A DNA stretch of 64,000 bases from Branchiostoma belcheri. Its lineage: Eukaryota; Chordata; Leptocardii; Amphioxiformes; Branchiostomatidae. The DNA is taken from NCBI RefSeq assembly GCF_001625305.1, contig NW_017804242.1:2201235-2265234 (forward strand), read 5' to 3'. The position numbers were made by a program, and so were the translations under genes. This document shows positions 37,601 through 48,900 of the stretch, piece after piece. Position 1 is the stretch's first letter; each line of letters opens with the position of its first letter. Below the pieces are notes generated by a model. That model was not told the origin of the DNA, ran no database searches, and saw only the letters and a program-made list of their open reading frames with translations.

Positions 37601-38717
37601 AAGGAAGACAAACCAAACCAAACAAGGAATGCTTGTGTGTGAGTACAGCTGCCATTTTGTGATCTTCTGTTCATTACTGTACAATTACAAATAAATACTT
37701 CAAATCACCTGGACAGAGGTCGAGCACACCCCATCTTATATTAAGCTAATGAAAGGTTATACCACAGACTACACTTGTTGACACAACATTTGAAAACTAT
37801 AGACGGGTCGTAATCCTTATTAAATTAAATATGCAAATACAGCTTTAAAGGAGATGTTCTACATAAGTGCTTTAAGCCACCACACATTACAGGTTTCATG
37901 CAGGTGCAGTACGTTCTACTGACATGCTCACTAGCACCATCATACTGGAGAGATCCTGGAGACTAAGTTCTTACTTGAGCATGATTTCCACTTCAGTTTG
38001 GATCTGTTCCTCTGACAGCACACAGTCCTTGTGTGGCCTGGGCTGCTCCATGGGGGCGGCTGTTCCGTTAGCTGCCAGTGCCCCCTGTGGGCTGGAGACA
38101 GGCGGGCTGGCAGCCGGGACAATCTCACCTTCGGTCTTCAGGTTCCATCGCATGGTCCTGAAGGGATAGTGGATGTTGAAAGAAATCAAATGTCTTTACT
38201 TCAAGAATGATGGTAAAGGATAGGAATCACTTGGTGCAACTTCCAACTTTATCATTCTTCGACTATACCATCATCAAAATTCACAACAAAACCACTACAC
38301 ACATGTAAGGACCATCTGCCTGGACAATGTAACGGCTTTTTGTTGGTTCCTTGCATTGTTTTCCCCTTTTAACCACACTTTGACTCAAACATTAGGAATT
38401 TTCTCTTTAGTGACTACCTGTCTACGTGCCACACACCCACATATAGAACAGATTTTATTGGTCCCTTTTTCAGTATCAGTAGTCAGACTTCTTGAGCAGT
38501 TTTGAAAATGTATTTTCTAGGATGGTAAGAGATGCCATATTATTATATACCTGTTGGTACTTGCATGTACCGGAGGAGCGACGGTACTCCCGTGTTCGCG
38601 GTCCAGCCTCTCCATGGTCTCGAGCGCCTGCAGAATCTCGTCCTTGCTGAGTCCCGTCCGGCGCAGCCGCTGCAGCAAGTCGATCTGCTCGATCGTGTAC
38701 CGCGGCTCTCCCATCAT
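34663..38717 (-). CDS. Hmbox: HMBOX1-type homeobox protein
   Basis: Orthologue of vertebrate HMBOX1 (HOT1), a nuclear protein known there as a transcription factor and double-stranded telomere-repeat binder. Coding exons: 38551-38717, 37975-38157, 37352-37551, 36824-36947, 36377-36498, 35832-35927, 35276-35389, 34663-34817. The phases close to give 386 aa; human HMBOX1 is about 420. Residues 1-45 are the HNF-p1 domain (GEPRYTIEQIDLLQRL). Residues 117-183 are the POU-specific-like domain (RRISQGLISRFTGISQSYLS). Residues about 218-293 are the homeodomain with NQYPDEKKREEITNACN and VYNWFANRRKDVKRR. Residues 345-367 hold VAVEMAAVNHAIMALVNQ, also known at the vertebrate C terminus. The tail is acidic. 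Of the adjacent ATG codons the first was taken; a splice acceptor seven bases upstream implies a non-coding first exon. The weak point is the donor of exon 7 (CATG|GTTGG), chosen because it restores phase. Confidence 0.9.
36042..36094 (-). pseudogene. Duplicate homeobox exon relic in Hmbox intron 5
   Basis: A copy of the first part of exon 35832-35927, shifted by 167 bases. It keeps an acceptor (CCACAG|GA) in the same phase and reads GVDLPAQMLVNSAHVYN, one residue different from the real exon. It then meets TAA exactly where the real exon has the Trp of WFANRR. If spliced in, it would end the protein just before the base-contacting half of helix 3. It may be dead sequence or a terminal alternative exon. 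Confidence 0.8.
36171..36303 (+). repeat. 33-base minisatellite in Hmbox intron 5
   Basis: About four units with core 'attcagcaccaaggacagct', plus one single unit at 35983-36015 beside the true homeobox exon. It is the reverse complement of the minisatellite unit in intron 3 of the paralogue (26727-27003). Confidence 0.75.
38405..38470. repeat. Dispersed 75-base repeat, copy 2
   Basis: 'tttagtgactacctgtctac' and 'agaacagattttattggtcc' repeat the block order of 9596-9672. It lies in intron 1 of Hmbox. Confidence 0.5.
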
Positions 38718-39582
38718 ACAACACCTGGAACAAACAAACAACCCGTACGTGATACAAAACAACCCGCCTGGGAGCCCAAAATCTAATCATGTCGAAATCT
38801 CATCAATCTATGTCTTCTGAAGTTATCATGCTAAACCACACACAATGACATCATATACCGGTTTTTGGTGTGCACGCTATCAACATAACGCTGCCTAGTG
38901 CACTCCTTATATTGTAATTTAAAAATTTTGAATAAATAGATAAATATAACTTACATTACTACTGTACAAATTTATACATTACTACAAAGTACAAAAAGAT
39001 AACCTTCTTCAAGTTCTTGGCTAAGGTAATACGTCAAGCGACTGGATAAATCTTGTGAAGAGTCAGACGTTTCAGATAGCATCTGCATAACTCCCAAGTT
39101 AACCATCGCTAACCAGAGCATACACCACAAACTTAATTACCACTAACTTAGGAACTGTAGGATAACAACATCGGCGATTGCCAAGTCAAATTTCCCGCCA
39201 CTCTCCATTATAACAGTTTTCGATGTTCCGTTTCCGAGCGAAACGCGCTTTTTCCTCGCGCGCCGCTTTTCCCAGACATCAACTTGGCATCAGACGTGAC
39301 CGACATGAACAAACACGTTACTAGGTTGGAGTCACGGGGCCGCTGGGATGGCTTATAAATTAATGAAATTAGCATAATAACACGATAAACGGGGCGCTGG
39401 TTGAAAAACAACTCGGGTTCTTTGTCTGTTTTCGCGCCTATATCTCCCGGAAAAAACGGTTGCAAAGGATGAAACCTGATCAAAACGTACCTATATGGCT
39501 CCCGCTTGCAGACCGATTCGGTGAAATCGTCCGAATTTGGTACAAAACTGCTAAAACTATCAAAACTCGGTCCCAAAACCTC

Positions 39583-39604
39583 CGGGTTTATAACCCAAAC
39601 CCTA
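39583..39604 (-). promoter_or_regulatory. Telomere-like motif in Hmbox upstream region
   Basis: On the minus strand it reads CCTAGGGTTTGGGTTATAAA. This is a degenerate tandem of telomere-type repeats about 870 bases before the Hmbox start. Vertebrate HMBOX1 binds telomeric TTAGGG repeats, so self-binding is conceivable, but it is only inferred. Confidence 0.25.
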
Positions 39605-39622
39605 GGTCAGCCATGTTGAAAG

Positions 39623-39643
39623 TGATGCATGCTGGGATATGTA
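39623..39643 (-). promoter_or_regulatory. ZNF143-type promoter motif
   Basis: The minus strand reads ACATATCCCAGCATGCATC, close to the known vertebrate promoter element ending TTCCCAGCATGC that ZNF143/THAP11 bind. It lies about 910 bases before the Hmbox start codon in CpG-rich sequence, a plausible core-promoter position. Confidence 0.4.
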
Positions 39644-39843
39644 ATTAACTATTCCAGTTACCGTCGGTGACCAGTTAACTAGACGTCAAGTCGGCAGATT
39701 TTCTTCAAGTTTGCCGACATCTTGGCGTTTTTTGTACACCAACATCCATTTTACTTTCTCAGCAAAACTTAGCCCTCTTCTGGTTGTCTACAAGATTTTA
39801 TCGCGACGAAGTTTAGAACTAAAACTATTAACTTGCTGTTCTG

Positions 39844-40053
39844 TTAGACTCCCTCCGGAAAATGCCTTATGATATCATATTTATGTCTCCGAATGACCAG
39901 CTTAAGCATCACTGTCTTATCCAGCTGTCTTAGACGTTTCAGTTTTTCTTCCAACTTGCGGAAAACTTTGGAAATGGCGGGGCTTCTTTTCTGGGTCAGA
40001 AACTCCAGTCTTTGATTGCGTCTGGAAGAGTCCATTACGTTCAATGGACCCAC
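39844..40053 (-). CDS. Unidentified short open frame, basic and helical
   Basis: I do not recognise this. An open frame on the minus strand, with an internal ATG at about 40035, ends in RRHKYDIIRHFPEGV. It is rich in Lys/Arg/Leu with a coiled-coil look (FRKLEEKLKRLRQLDKTVML). Its composition is protein-like, unlike the AT-rich surroundings. A splice-acceptor-like TTAACAG lies just upstream (about 40054-40060). A CpG-rich patch with an ATG and a GTAAAT donor lies at 40243-40290, but the phases do not match, so I cannot join them. It may be a terminal exon of a small gene, or chance. Confidence 0.25.
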   Translation of the reverse strand: MGPLNVMDSSRRNQRLEFLTQKRSPAISKVFRKLEEKLKRLRQLDKTVMLKLVIRRHKYDIIRHFPEGV

Positions 40054-40489
40054 TGTTAATGTAAACTGTATAAAAACATAAAATAAGCAATAAATATCAA
40101 ATTAAATCTCATATTTCATTACTATTATATTCTATATACTACTTAGGGTGATTAAATATGTCTATATTGAAAACAAAATTGTTAATTCGCGTTGTGATAC
40201 ACACGGACTCCCCCGTTTCGTTGGTAGGGTCTTATTTACCTGGGGCTATCCTTATCCATTACTGTTTGGTTTCCATGCGAAGCGCTGTGCGGCGGCGGCA
40301 TGTTTAGGGTAAAAGGCGCCGCGATCGGCTCAACAACTTGAAGCACCCTCTTCTCCCGTCCTCCACGCGGCAGGTGACTGGTCACACAGCCAGAGATACA
40401 CCATCAGGTAAACCGGATTCTGTTCTGGTTGAGTTATAATTACGGGAGAGGGAGGGCCACAAGTGAAAATACTGCTACATTTTACTCGG

Positions 40490-40605
40490 TACAATACCAC
40501 AAAGTTTGTCGAGCCACCGGTCGCTTGGTGACTCAAGAGCCAGGATTTCAGGTACGAGGGGTCATTGGTTCGATTCCCGTTTATAGCGTGATACTTGGTA
40601 AGTCG
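40490..40605 (+). mobile_element. Possible tRNA-derived SINE
   Basis: 'cattggttcgattcccgttt' contains a canonical RNA polymerase III B box (GGTTCGATTCC). About 45 bases upstream lies 'gtcgcttggtgactcaagag', a weak A box. The minus-strand frame GNRTNDPSYLKSW is the type of shadow that tRNA-derived SINEs give. The boundaries are uncertain. Confidence 0.4.
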
Positions 40606-41152
40606 GACAAATCTACGATCAACTGATGAAATATCCTGATGATTAGCTAGATTGTTTACTGAATCTGTAACTATGCACATTAAGGTGGTTGTTTATTTAA
40701 TACTAGATGGATTTTGTCGTAATTCTTCTTAAGTGTCATAGCATTGAGAACATTGAAAGTTTTATTTTCTGTATATCCTTTTCATTGTTTGGTTATTTCA
40801 TAAGTGACTTATGGTATAAACGTTGAACCAACAAACTGGAGATTTCTTAGTGTACAGAGCAAACAATTGTCCAAATACCACAAATCAGTGAGTCCACATA
40901 TAGGCTAAAGTAATGGCTGCAATTTGTCGCTATAAGTATAACTACCTCAGTACAAATTACTGTCAGTTTTGCCATCCAGGTGTCCCTAATTGTGCCTAGA
41001 GAAGCTATGGTGGAGTTAGTTTGTTTTGTTTGTTGGTGGGACCATGATCGGTATGCACACAGGTCCACCCAACTATGAAGTGACAACAGGGATACTGTCA
41101 AACCTGTACTTTGAGCAACCACCTAGGCGCCATGGCCCATTCCCAATACAAT

Positions 41153-41261
41153 AGAATTGTCCGGATTGAGACGAATTGAAATTCGCTTCGATCTGGCTAG
41201 ACTCGGCTCGGATCCGGATCAAACTCAAAGCGAATCAATTTGGCTCGATCTGGACAATTTT
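41153..41261. mobile_element. Small palindromic element, about 109 bp
   Basis: The left end 'agaattgtccggattgag' and right end 'cgatctggacaattt' are inverted repeats. The inner arms 'gaattgaaattcgcttcgat' and 'ctcaaagcgaatcaatttgg' pair imperfectly, with GGATCCGGATC near the centre. It is non-coding and resembles a mini-MITE. Confidence 0.65.
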
Positions 41262-41392
41262 ATCCTAGTGGCCGTGCAAACCCTAGCTAATGGATACTGT
41301 CTTGCCACCAAAAGGGACCTGTTCGGAGATTATACATAAGGGTCAGCTGGCCAATGTAACTACTTTTCTATTGATTCAAGCATCAAGAATCC

Positions 41393-41472
41393 TGTCTATA
41401 ATGACCACCTGTTCACATATTAGACAGACCAAATTTTGTCGGTACCCAGAGTGGTCCTCTTGGGCAGTTTAA
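41393..41472. repeat. Dispersed 75-base repeat, copy 3
   Basis: 'ctataatgaccacctgttca', 'gaccaaattttgtcggtac' and 'gtggtcctcttgggcagttt' repeat the block order of 9596-9672 and 38405-38470. Confidence 0.55.
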
Positions 41473-42844
41473 ACATTAATTTGTATACACAAGTGTATCT
41501 AAAACTGCAAAACTACCCACAGTGACTTTTTCATTCCAAATTTTACTAGGATCAAGGAAGTTTGATTTTTTCCATACCCCCTACTGTTTTCTTTTGTTTT
41601 CCAACATTCAACGAGTCTTAACCCAATAGTGTCCCTTTATGTCTTCTATTCATAGCCACTTCCCCTGTCTCCTAATTAAATCAAGTCCCAGTGTAGAATC
41701 CTTGAAGCTTCACAATGCCATCAATGCTGTTAAAATTGTCTTTGTTGTCAGTGCCACCTGAGTCTTTTGAAATCTAATGGTAATAATAAAATGGTTTGTA
41801 TCTCCATTATCTTAGCTGTTTAGCTAAAATGGTTTAAGCAGTCAGTGCTAAGTACTTAAAATAAGTATAAGCCTGGTAAAATGGGTCCCAAATAATTCCA
41901 TTATCAAGTAATAGTTTCAGAATTGTTACAAATGGCTTAGAGATAACTTTGTTACTTATGTGCAGGTCTAAGGGTCTGTCACCTTTCCGGTAGCATTGTC
42001 TGATCACAAATGTTGTAGAGTGTCTCTAACATGGAAAAAAAAGGACCACTGTGTTAGAGATGGGTGTACAGGTATGTCCAAAGAAAAACAGCTATCATAA
42101 TCATCAAAACATGTATGAAACACTATAATGTGATAAGTTTTACTCTTAGTACAATAAAAAAAACTGTAAGGCCAATAAAAAAAGAAGAGTTGGGGACATG
42201 TGCCTTCCCATCTGACCTACACATTGATGGGAACCCCCTTAACTGTCATTAATGAACTTCCCCCTCCCTCCCCACCCATCTGTTCAATAGGAATCAAAGA
42301 AGGTGTGCTGATGTCATGGCCCATTTACTGTCAGTGTGTCCATGTTGGTCTGTATGTGGGCTTGTTTTCTCAGAGATTTGTCCTGTCATGCTACATGACA
42401 ACCACCTGGGCTGCTGCCTGACTACTAGTACTTGCACTTGTAAGACACTGGAAAAATTGTATTGTTTATTAGACAGCTACATTTATTATGTCAGGTTGTT
42501 ACAGTGTATCTTGTGGCCTTGAGAGCTACTGAGAGGTAAATACAGAGACTCCTAACTACTTGTAGTCTACTACTAGATGAAAATTTGTCAAATGTAAAAG
42601 TGTCACCAGTTCTAACATGTAGAATATTACAACGAAATTTTCCGATAACATGTTTCTTACATGTTTTGTCACTGAAAATTGCCAGTATAAAACATGTACT
42701 GATGTCACATTCTTGGTTGTTTTCATGCAGGACATCACATCAACAACAAGCCAGCTTCAACAATTTAACTTAATCTGCATCATCCTGCACAGCCAGCCAG
42801 AGGAGCATCTCTCTATAAATCTGCCCATTCCTGTGCTGAAATAT

Positions 42845-42858
42845 GTTGTCATAGCAAC
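42845..42858 (+). promoter_or_regulatory. RFX X-box-like palindrome before the TIR/SAM gene
   Basis: GTTGTCATAGCAAC is a near-palindrome with two differences from the RFX X-box consensus GTTGCCATGGCAAC. It sits 42 bases before the start codon, so it is within the 5' leader or core promoter, depending on where transcription starts. Confidence 0.4.
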
Positions 42859-42868
42859 AAACAGCAGG

Positions 42869-42922
42869 ATGCGGGAGGAATCGCGATCTCCCAGCGAGGA
42901 TGGCGGAAAGTGGGCACGGTAG
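42869..42922 (+). other. Upstream ORF overlapping the TIR/SAM start codon
   Basis: An ATG at 42869 (AGG before it) opens a 17-codon frame, MREESRSPSEDGGKWAR. It ends at TAG 42920-42922, past the main start at 42900 in a different frame. Ribosomes that use it would miss the main ATG. The main ATG has a strong context (AGG before, G after), so leaky scanning could serve both. Confidence 0.5.
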
Positions 42923-45900
42923 CGTCGACGAGACGGCCGCTGACCCTGTTGCCTGGCACAACCATGACATACCACAACCACTACAACCACAGCCCCAAAA
43001 CGCGGGACTCCTCAAAGAAGTCGAACCCCTCCCCGTATCTCGCGAAGATTCCTACATAAGCATAGAAATCACCGCCAAGAAAAAAGACATGCAGGAGATT
43101 GAGATCTCCCAACCTGGCGATGACGCAGACAAACTCAAAGCAGCTGAACCTCAGGGTGGGACGGACTCTGGTTTCCACGAAAGTACCAAGAGTGCTGTAA
43201 AGAATGAGAAGACGCTCGGACCTCCGCCAACGTCGCACAAGAAGCGCAAGCCTGGGAAGAAAGGCATCTACTTCTCCTACTCTCCAGACGCAGCGTATCT
43301 GGAGAAGAAATTTGTCGTTGAGACCGTCCGGCAGCTGAAAGAGAATAATTTAGCAGAAGACATTTGGTTTGACAAGGATGAGAAGAACATTGACTCCCCG
43401 ACGTGGTTCATGCAGAGACTAGAAGCGGTGGAAAAATGCCGCGCTGCGATCCTCATTCTGTCAGACAGCTACTTCCAGTCTACCGTGTCCCTATACGAAG
43501 GCAAGGTGCTACTGGAAAGAACGATATCCGTATCGAGACCTCCGCAGCTCTTTCTCGTTTTGTACAGTCCCACAGACTTACCCCCACAGTACGCCCCCTT
43601 TCTGGAAGGAATGGTAGACTTGACGTCAGGGAAAATCGCCAAGAGCAGCCTCGCTGAGAAAAGCTCCATGGTGGTCGGATCCCTGAGCGTATACCTAGAG
43701 AAATTATCGACCGCGATGGTCCCGGCTTTGCCTCCGCTAGTGGCCGAGACAGAATTCACAGGTCAGTATAAGAAAACAAAGCTTTGTCAGTGGACAGTGA
43801 ATGACGTACAGGAGTGGCTTGCGGGGATGAAGGTACGAGAATTCTTCTGTCAGGCGTTCGCCGAGAACGGCATTGACGGGTTCCTCCTGATGTCCCTGAC
43901 GGAACAGGACATGATCTCGTACCTCAGCATCGAGAGCCGCATCGTGAGGAAGAAGATTCTCTCGGAGATGCTGCAGATCTTGGACAACGAGCAGAAGATG
44001 CGGGAGGGATGGCACCTGCGTGTGAGGACCAAGAGGCCGCGGGTGGACACGGTTTACCTGGTGTACGACCCAGCCGACGTCAGACTAGCACAGAACATGA
44101 AGGCAGATCTACTGAAGAAGAACATACAGGTAAGATTGTTTACGTTCACTTGTTATGTCATGAAAGTCCAACTATAGTAACAAGTTTATAAGCCCATGAA
44201 AGCAATGCGGCAGTGAGGAAATTTATCAATATTATCCTGAAAATTAGAACTTGACCTATTTTAAAAGTTACAAATGTATGTGCAAATTCATGCACACCTG
44301 AATAGCAGGGATTTTTATCAGGCTGCAATGTGTAAAAGAGGTCATTTATTTTGTGGTACTCTGAGCTTCTACTAATTGAGATTAATTGGCCTTAGATAAC
44401 CCATTGTCTTTAGTTTAAAGCTTTACCTTACAACATGCTGAAGAGCACTACATTCTAGCAAGATCTAAATACTAGTAACAAGACAACTCTAAGCTTTATA
44501 ATCTCAGGGTATACAAATCATGTAGATAATGGAGGTATAAAATTTGCATTTTAATGTTTACAAGAATGTATGTAGTAGATAGGCCCTTCTTGTGCATACC
44601 ACTCATTTTTTCTAAATGCCTGCAAATTTTCTGTCCTAGAAAAATGTACCAGGGACTTTTGGGCTCAAAAGAATTACACAGACTTTTGCTCTTTTCCCAC
44701 ATGACAGAATGGGTCTTTATTTATCTTCCAGGAGATTGTACTGTTTGTTTGAGTTGGTAACTAGGTGACAATTTGACTTAACGACCCTTGCTAACGAGGG
44801 GAGTGTGTCAGGGGATTAGACCCTTAATCCCTCAGGGGAGAAGTCATTAATTATCCTGTCAGGGTTGAAAGGGATATTTTTTTTCTCAAACTGAGAATGA
44901 GATAAGTGTAGAAGGTAATCTCTACCAGGCTTCACAGACGAATGGAAGGAGTAGAAATTGGCCAAATAGACAGATAACATGCCAGGGGAGTTGGTCTGTT
45001 AAAGTGTACAGTTCTGTATATGTTCTTGGCATGTTATCTGTCTCTTTGGCTAATTTCTACTCTTTCCAGCCCCCTCTGAGTCTGAAGCCTGGTAAAGGTT
45101 AGTTTGGAAGAAGTCAGGGTTAGAAACCTTATGTTGCAAAAGACTTTGATTCGTTTGAAACTGAGAAGGGTTCTGCAGTTCAGAGTAGCCAGCTTGCACC
45201 TCAGAAGAGGATGAGTAAAGAAGAAGAAGAAGAAGAAACTGAGAAACTTTGAACCTGTTTTGTGTACATGTAACTTATTCTTTTTGGATGTTAATGATAG
45301 GAAAAGTTTGTGACTTCAAAATTATTGACACTGGTACAGTACATTTCTAGCTAGCCAGCCAGGCTATAAAAATTGCTTAGATGCAATTAAAGCCCATGGT
45401 TCAGGTTCAGGTTCAAGTTCAGGTTCAACCGTCTTCAGTTGAAATGCGAGCCTTTTGGAACCACTGAACTGTGTCGTATGCATGAACAAAGAGCCAGTTT
45501 CCCTCAACAAGACCTTGTAACGTTTCCTGGTGACCACGTCGCTGCTTTGTAAAGTTTGTTTGTGTCTCTTGCTTCGGTGGTGATGGAGAATCTGAAGATA
45601 TTTGTTGACCGTTGTGTGAATGAATGGAATTTCTTGTATATACACACACATACAGCTAGAAAATACTCTTTTGTTTCAATGTAAAACTCAGATATTCAAA
45701 CATGAAGTACATTTATAGTTACTGTATCTGCTCTGACACAGGCAGTGCCATGGCACCGTATATTCTTTTCTTTTTGCTTCAGTATTACTTGCTTCAACAT
45801 TTTGCATGGCAATTCCTACAGTGGGCTTTGAGTCAGCCTTAACAAATCATAGTGATCACCAAGTTCAAAAACAGGAAGTTTTTTGTCAGAAAAAAAAAAC

Positions 45901-48900
45901 AAAGTGAAAACTAATACATCAAGGTGACATGGCCTAAGGTAACGTGTAACGGATGTACTTAAATGTAATAAAGTAGCAGTCCGACAATAGTTGAGCCAAT
46001 GCCATTTTTTATACGTCACATATAGATATACATCAAGCTTAACCAAAGGGCTGTCAAACAAAAGCCTTTTCATTGAAAGTCATACAAATGTGTATGACTA
46101 TGAGGCAATGTTATGTACAGCGAGTTGTACAATAGACAATGAGCCTATTTTCTCGACTTTGAACCTTCCTGAAGGAATGCAGTTTACCCAAATAATGTAA
46201 TGATATATATCAAAGCAGTCCCTTTGCTTTACGTTCTCCAGTAAACACACCTGTCTCTCAGACTGTCAGACGTGACATTTTCTGACTTTCAAGTTCTCCT
46301 CAGTGTCATGTATGTGTACAGACGGCCCGAGGGACGTGCGACTGCAGGGTTGTGCTGTTTTTGTTTGCCATGCTTTTAAAGCGGGGACAAAAGAGGGGTG
46401 CTCAGGCTCTTCTGTGTGCCAGGGTCAGACTCAAGGAGGTGAAGTTGATGTCCTTGTCATTCAAGGCGGCAAAATTGGATTTTCAAAGTCAATTTTCAAG
46501 TCAATTTTCAAGTTGAGTCAACCCTATCCCATAGCATATTGATATCTGTAAGGCAAAAATGTGATGTCCCTGACAGAAAGCAAAACTTTGCTTGCTGTCA
46601 TAAATGTATTGTTGGCTGTGAAGAGAAGAGAGCGATTTATTGCTGGTACCAAAGAATAAAACGCTTCAAGTGTAAATTCATGACACCACAAAAAAAGTAT
46701 GACTAGTGTACAGGAGAATTGTTTAAAACATGTAAACCTCCTTTTGCTTCGTACTATGAAATGAAACCACTTGAAAGGTAAATGAATTGACCAAAGAAAG
46801 CAGGTATGTACACACAATCTCTGCTTGAATTGGTCTGAAGCCAAATTCTTTGGTGAAGGTACTTCATGAGCTGAACATTTATTAATTATTCAAAAGTATT
46901 TGCCCTTAATGAATGACTGGTTTAAGTATGGATAAAGAATCTACAACATTGCCGGTATTTATTTTATTTCTGTAAGTAAAGAAATGCTTAGTGGATATGT
47001 AGAAATAGAATGTAGTATTGATAATTATTTTTATTATAATCATTAATTTTGTTATATGTCATTTCCTCAAAACTTTCATACATTTTATTTTAGTTCTTGT
47101 GAAAAATTGAATAGATCAGGATAAAATAAATGCAGCACATATGACATTGATGGTTTGTACTTTCCAAGTAGAGATTTGATAGGAATATTGTGACATGTTA
47201 CCAGCATTTGTCCCCATTTTCTGACAGTCATGCATCTGCTGGCAAGTCAGAAGAAGCCCACAATCTTCCCAACCAACCTCTGCTTGGAGAGATTTGATTT
47301 TGCACTTTGCTGCAAAACCCTCTTAGCTCCAGATCAAAGAAAAAAAGAGAAGTTAAAATCTTGTTACAGCTCTTAGTGCAACTTGATCTTCCCATTCATG
47401 ACACATAACCTCAGCCAGCGGGGGACAATTGAAGCCATAACAAGTTTAACACCTACATTCAGGCCGGCTCCGGAGGCAACGGATCCTCCTGTTTTGATCC
47501 CCTCACGGCTTTGTGTGGCTGTTTGTCTCAGGTGTTACGTTTCCTTGATGTTGTTATTGACGTGAGTAGCGTTGGTCGAGAAACAGTACTGATGGTACAT
47601 GCATGGCAACCTTATGTGGGAAAATATTTAAGTAGGATGTAAAGATCTTAGCCTTTGAGATGTACGTTAATCCAATATTGTGCCAGTAGCACAGGACGAA
47701 GTGTAAGCCTGAAAGCATGAGGATTGTTGTACTACCCCCCTCACACACTTTTACAATAAACTTCAATATATTGACATAGACCCTTTGTCTGGCCCTCATA
47801 TGACTCTCTTAAAATGTGTCGACCCTCAGAAAATAATTGATTTACCTATTTGTACCTGTATAACTTACAGATGTTTCATCCAAACTTGTTTAGATACAGG
47901 TATAGGTTCAGGCCTGTTAACCCAAACCTTAGGTGACTCTACCAGATTAACTACATATGTAGCTAGGTTGGCTATATAGGAGAATATTTGCTGTCTTGGA
48001 GTTTGACTGGCCATGGAGGGAAAGAAACAACTTTCCAGCGGCCAGACTCCCCAGTGGCCAAATTTACTCTCATTTTTGCCGAATTCTACAATACCTATTC
48101 CCGTAAAAAGGACTGGTGGATGCTAACCCTAACCCATGTACCTGTACTTAAACTTGTGTACCTGTACCTAAACCTGTCTACTTAAACTTGTACTTAAAGT
48201 TAATTTAGATACATAGCTCTACCAGGCACTGGAATGTCCTAAACAGTCCCCTCCTGACCTTGCTTGCTGCCTGGCATGTAGCCCTCAAAAAACTACAAAG
48301 TTGACAAAACAGTTAAGAAGTAACACGCACTGAGGTCAACAGACTATTAGGAATGGAAGACTGGTGTATGCTCTCATCCTGGATAGATCACATGTAGTAA
48401 CACTTCATATCTTTTATTTGACAAAATCATGCCCAAAGGCAAATTGCATGTATTATAAGTTAATGTAATTTCTAGAATGTCAAATAAAGATGTAAGTAAA
48501 GTTATCGCATTTGGAGGAATCATCCTTTTGAAAATATCCATGAAGCATTTTTTTTTATTTTTTATTTTTTTTTTTCTTAGCTACATTGACAACCAATGCA
48601 GTTCATTGCGAAACACCTAACTTGGAGATTATCAAGCACTCAGAAAGTCTGGACAACTAATTCACTCTACAAACATTGTACAATAATAAAACAGCCATCA
48701 CTATTAGAAGGGCAACCAGGAGAATGTAATGCTGTTTTGATGTAAGCAAAACATCATACCGATATTGCCAACAAGCAACTGAGTGTACGTTTTGTACATT
48801 TTGAAGTCGTTAACGCTTGTGAGTTGTGACAAAATCAGAGTTGTTTATGACACTTCAGTTATTGACATTTACCACATTTGCAAGTGACTGTCCCCTTTGA

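Larger units (their letters stand above)
38718..42868. other. Region between Hmbox start and the TIR/SAM gene
   Basis: 39180-39660 is CpG-rich with telomere-like and ZNF143-like motifs and probably holds the Hmbox promoter and non-coding first exon. 39844-40053 is an unexplained open frame. 40240-40330 is another small CpG-rich patch with ATG. 40490-40605 looks tRNA-derived, 41153-41261 is a small palindromic element, and 41393-41472 is a dispersed repeat. From 41480 to 42720 I see AT-rich sequence without recognisable features. A possible acceptor (TTTTCATGCAG) at about 42730 may start the coding exon of the TIR gene. Confidence 0.5.

Noticed and set aside
40330..40680. 116-codon minus-strand frame
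   Set aside because: The GNRTNDPSYLKSW segment is the reverse reading of a tRNA-derived SINE.
42650..42922. A 90-codon frame before the TIR gene as a separate gene
   Set aside because: Only its last part (from ATG 42869) has a translational context; the rest crosses a probable splice acceptor.
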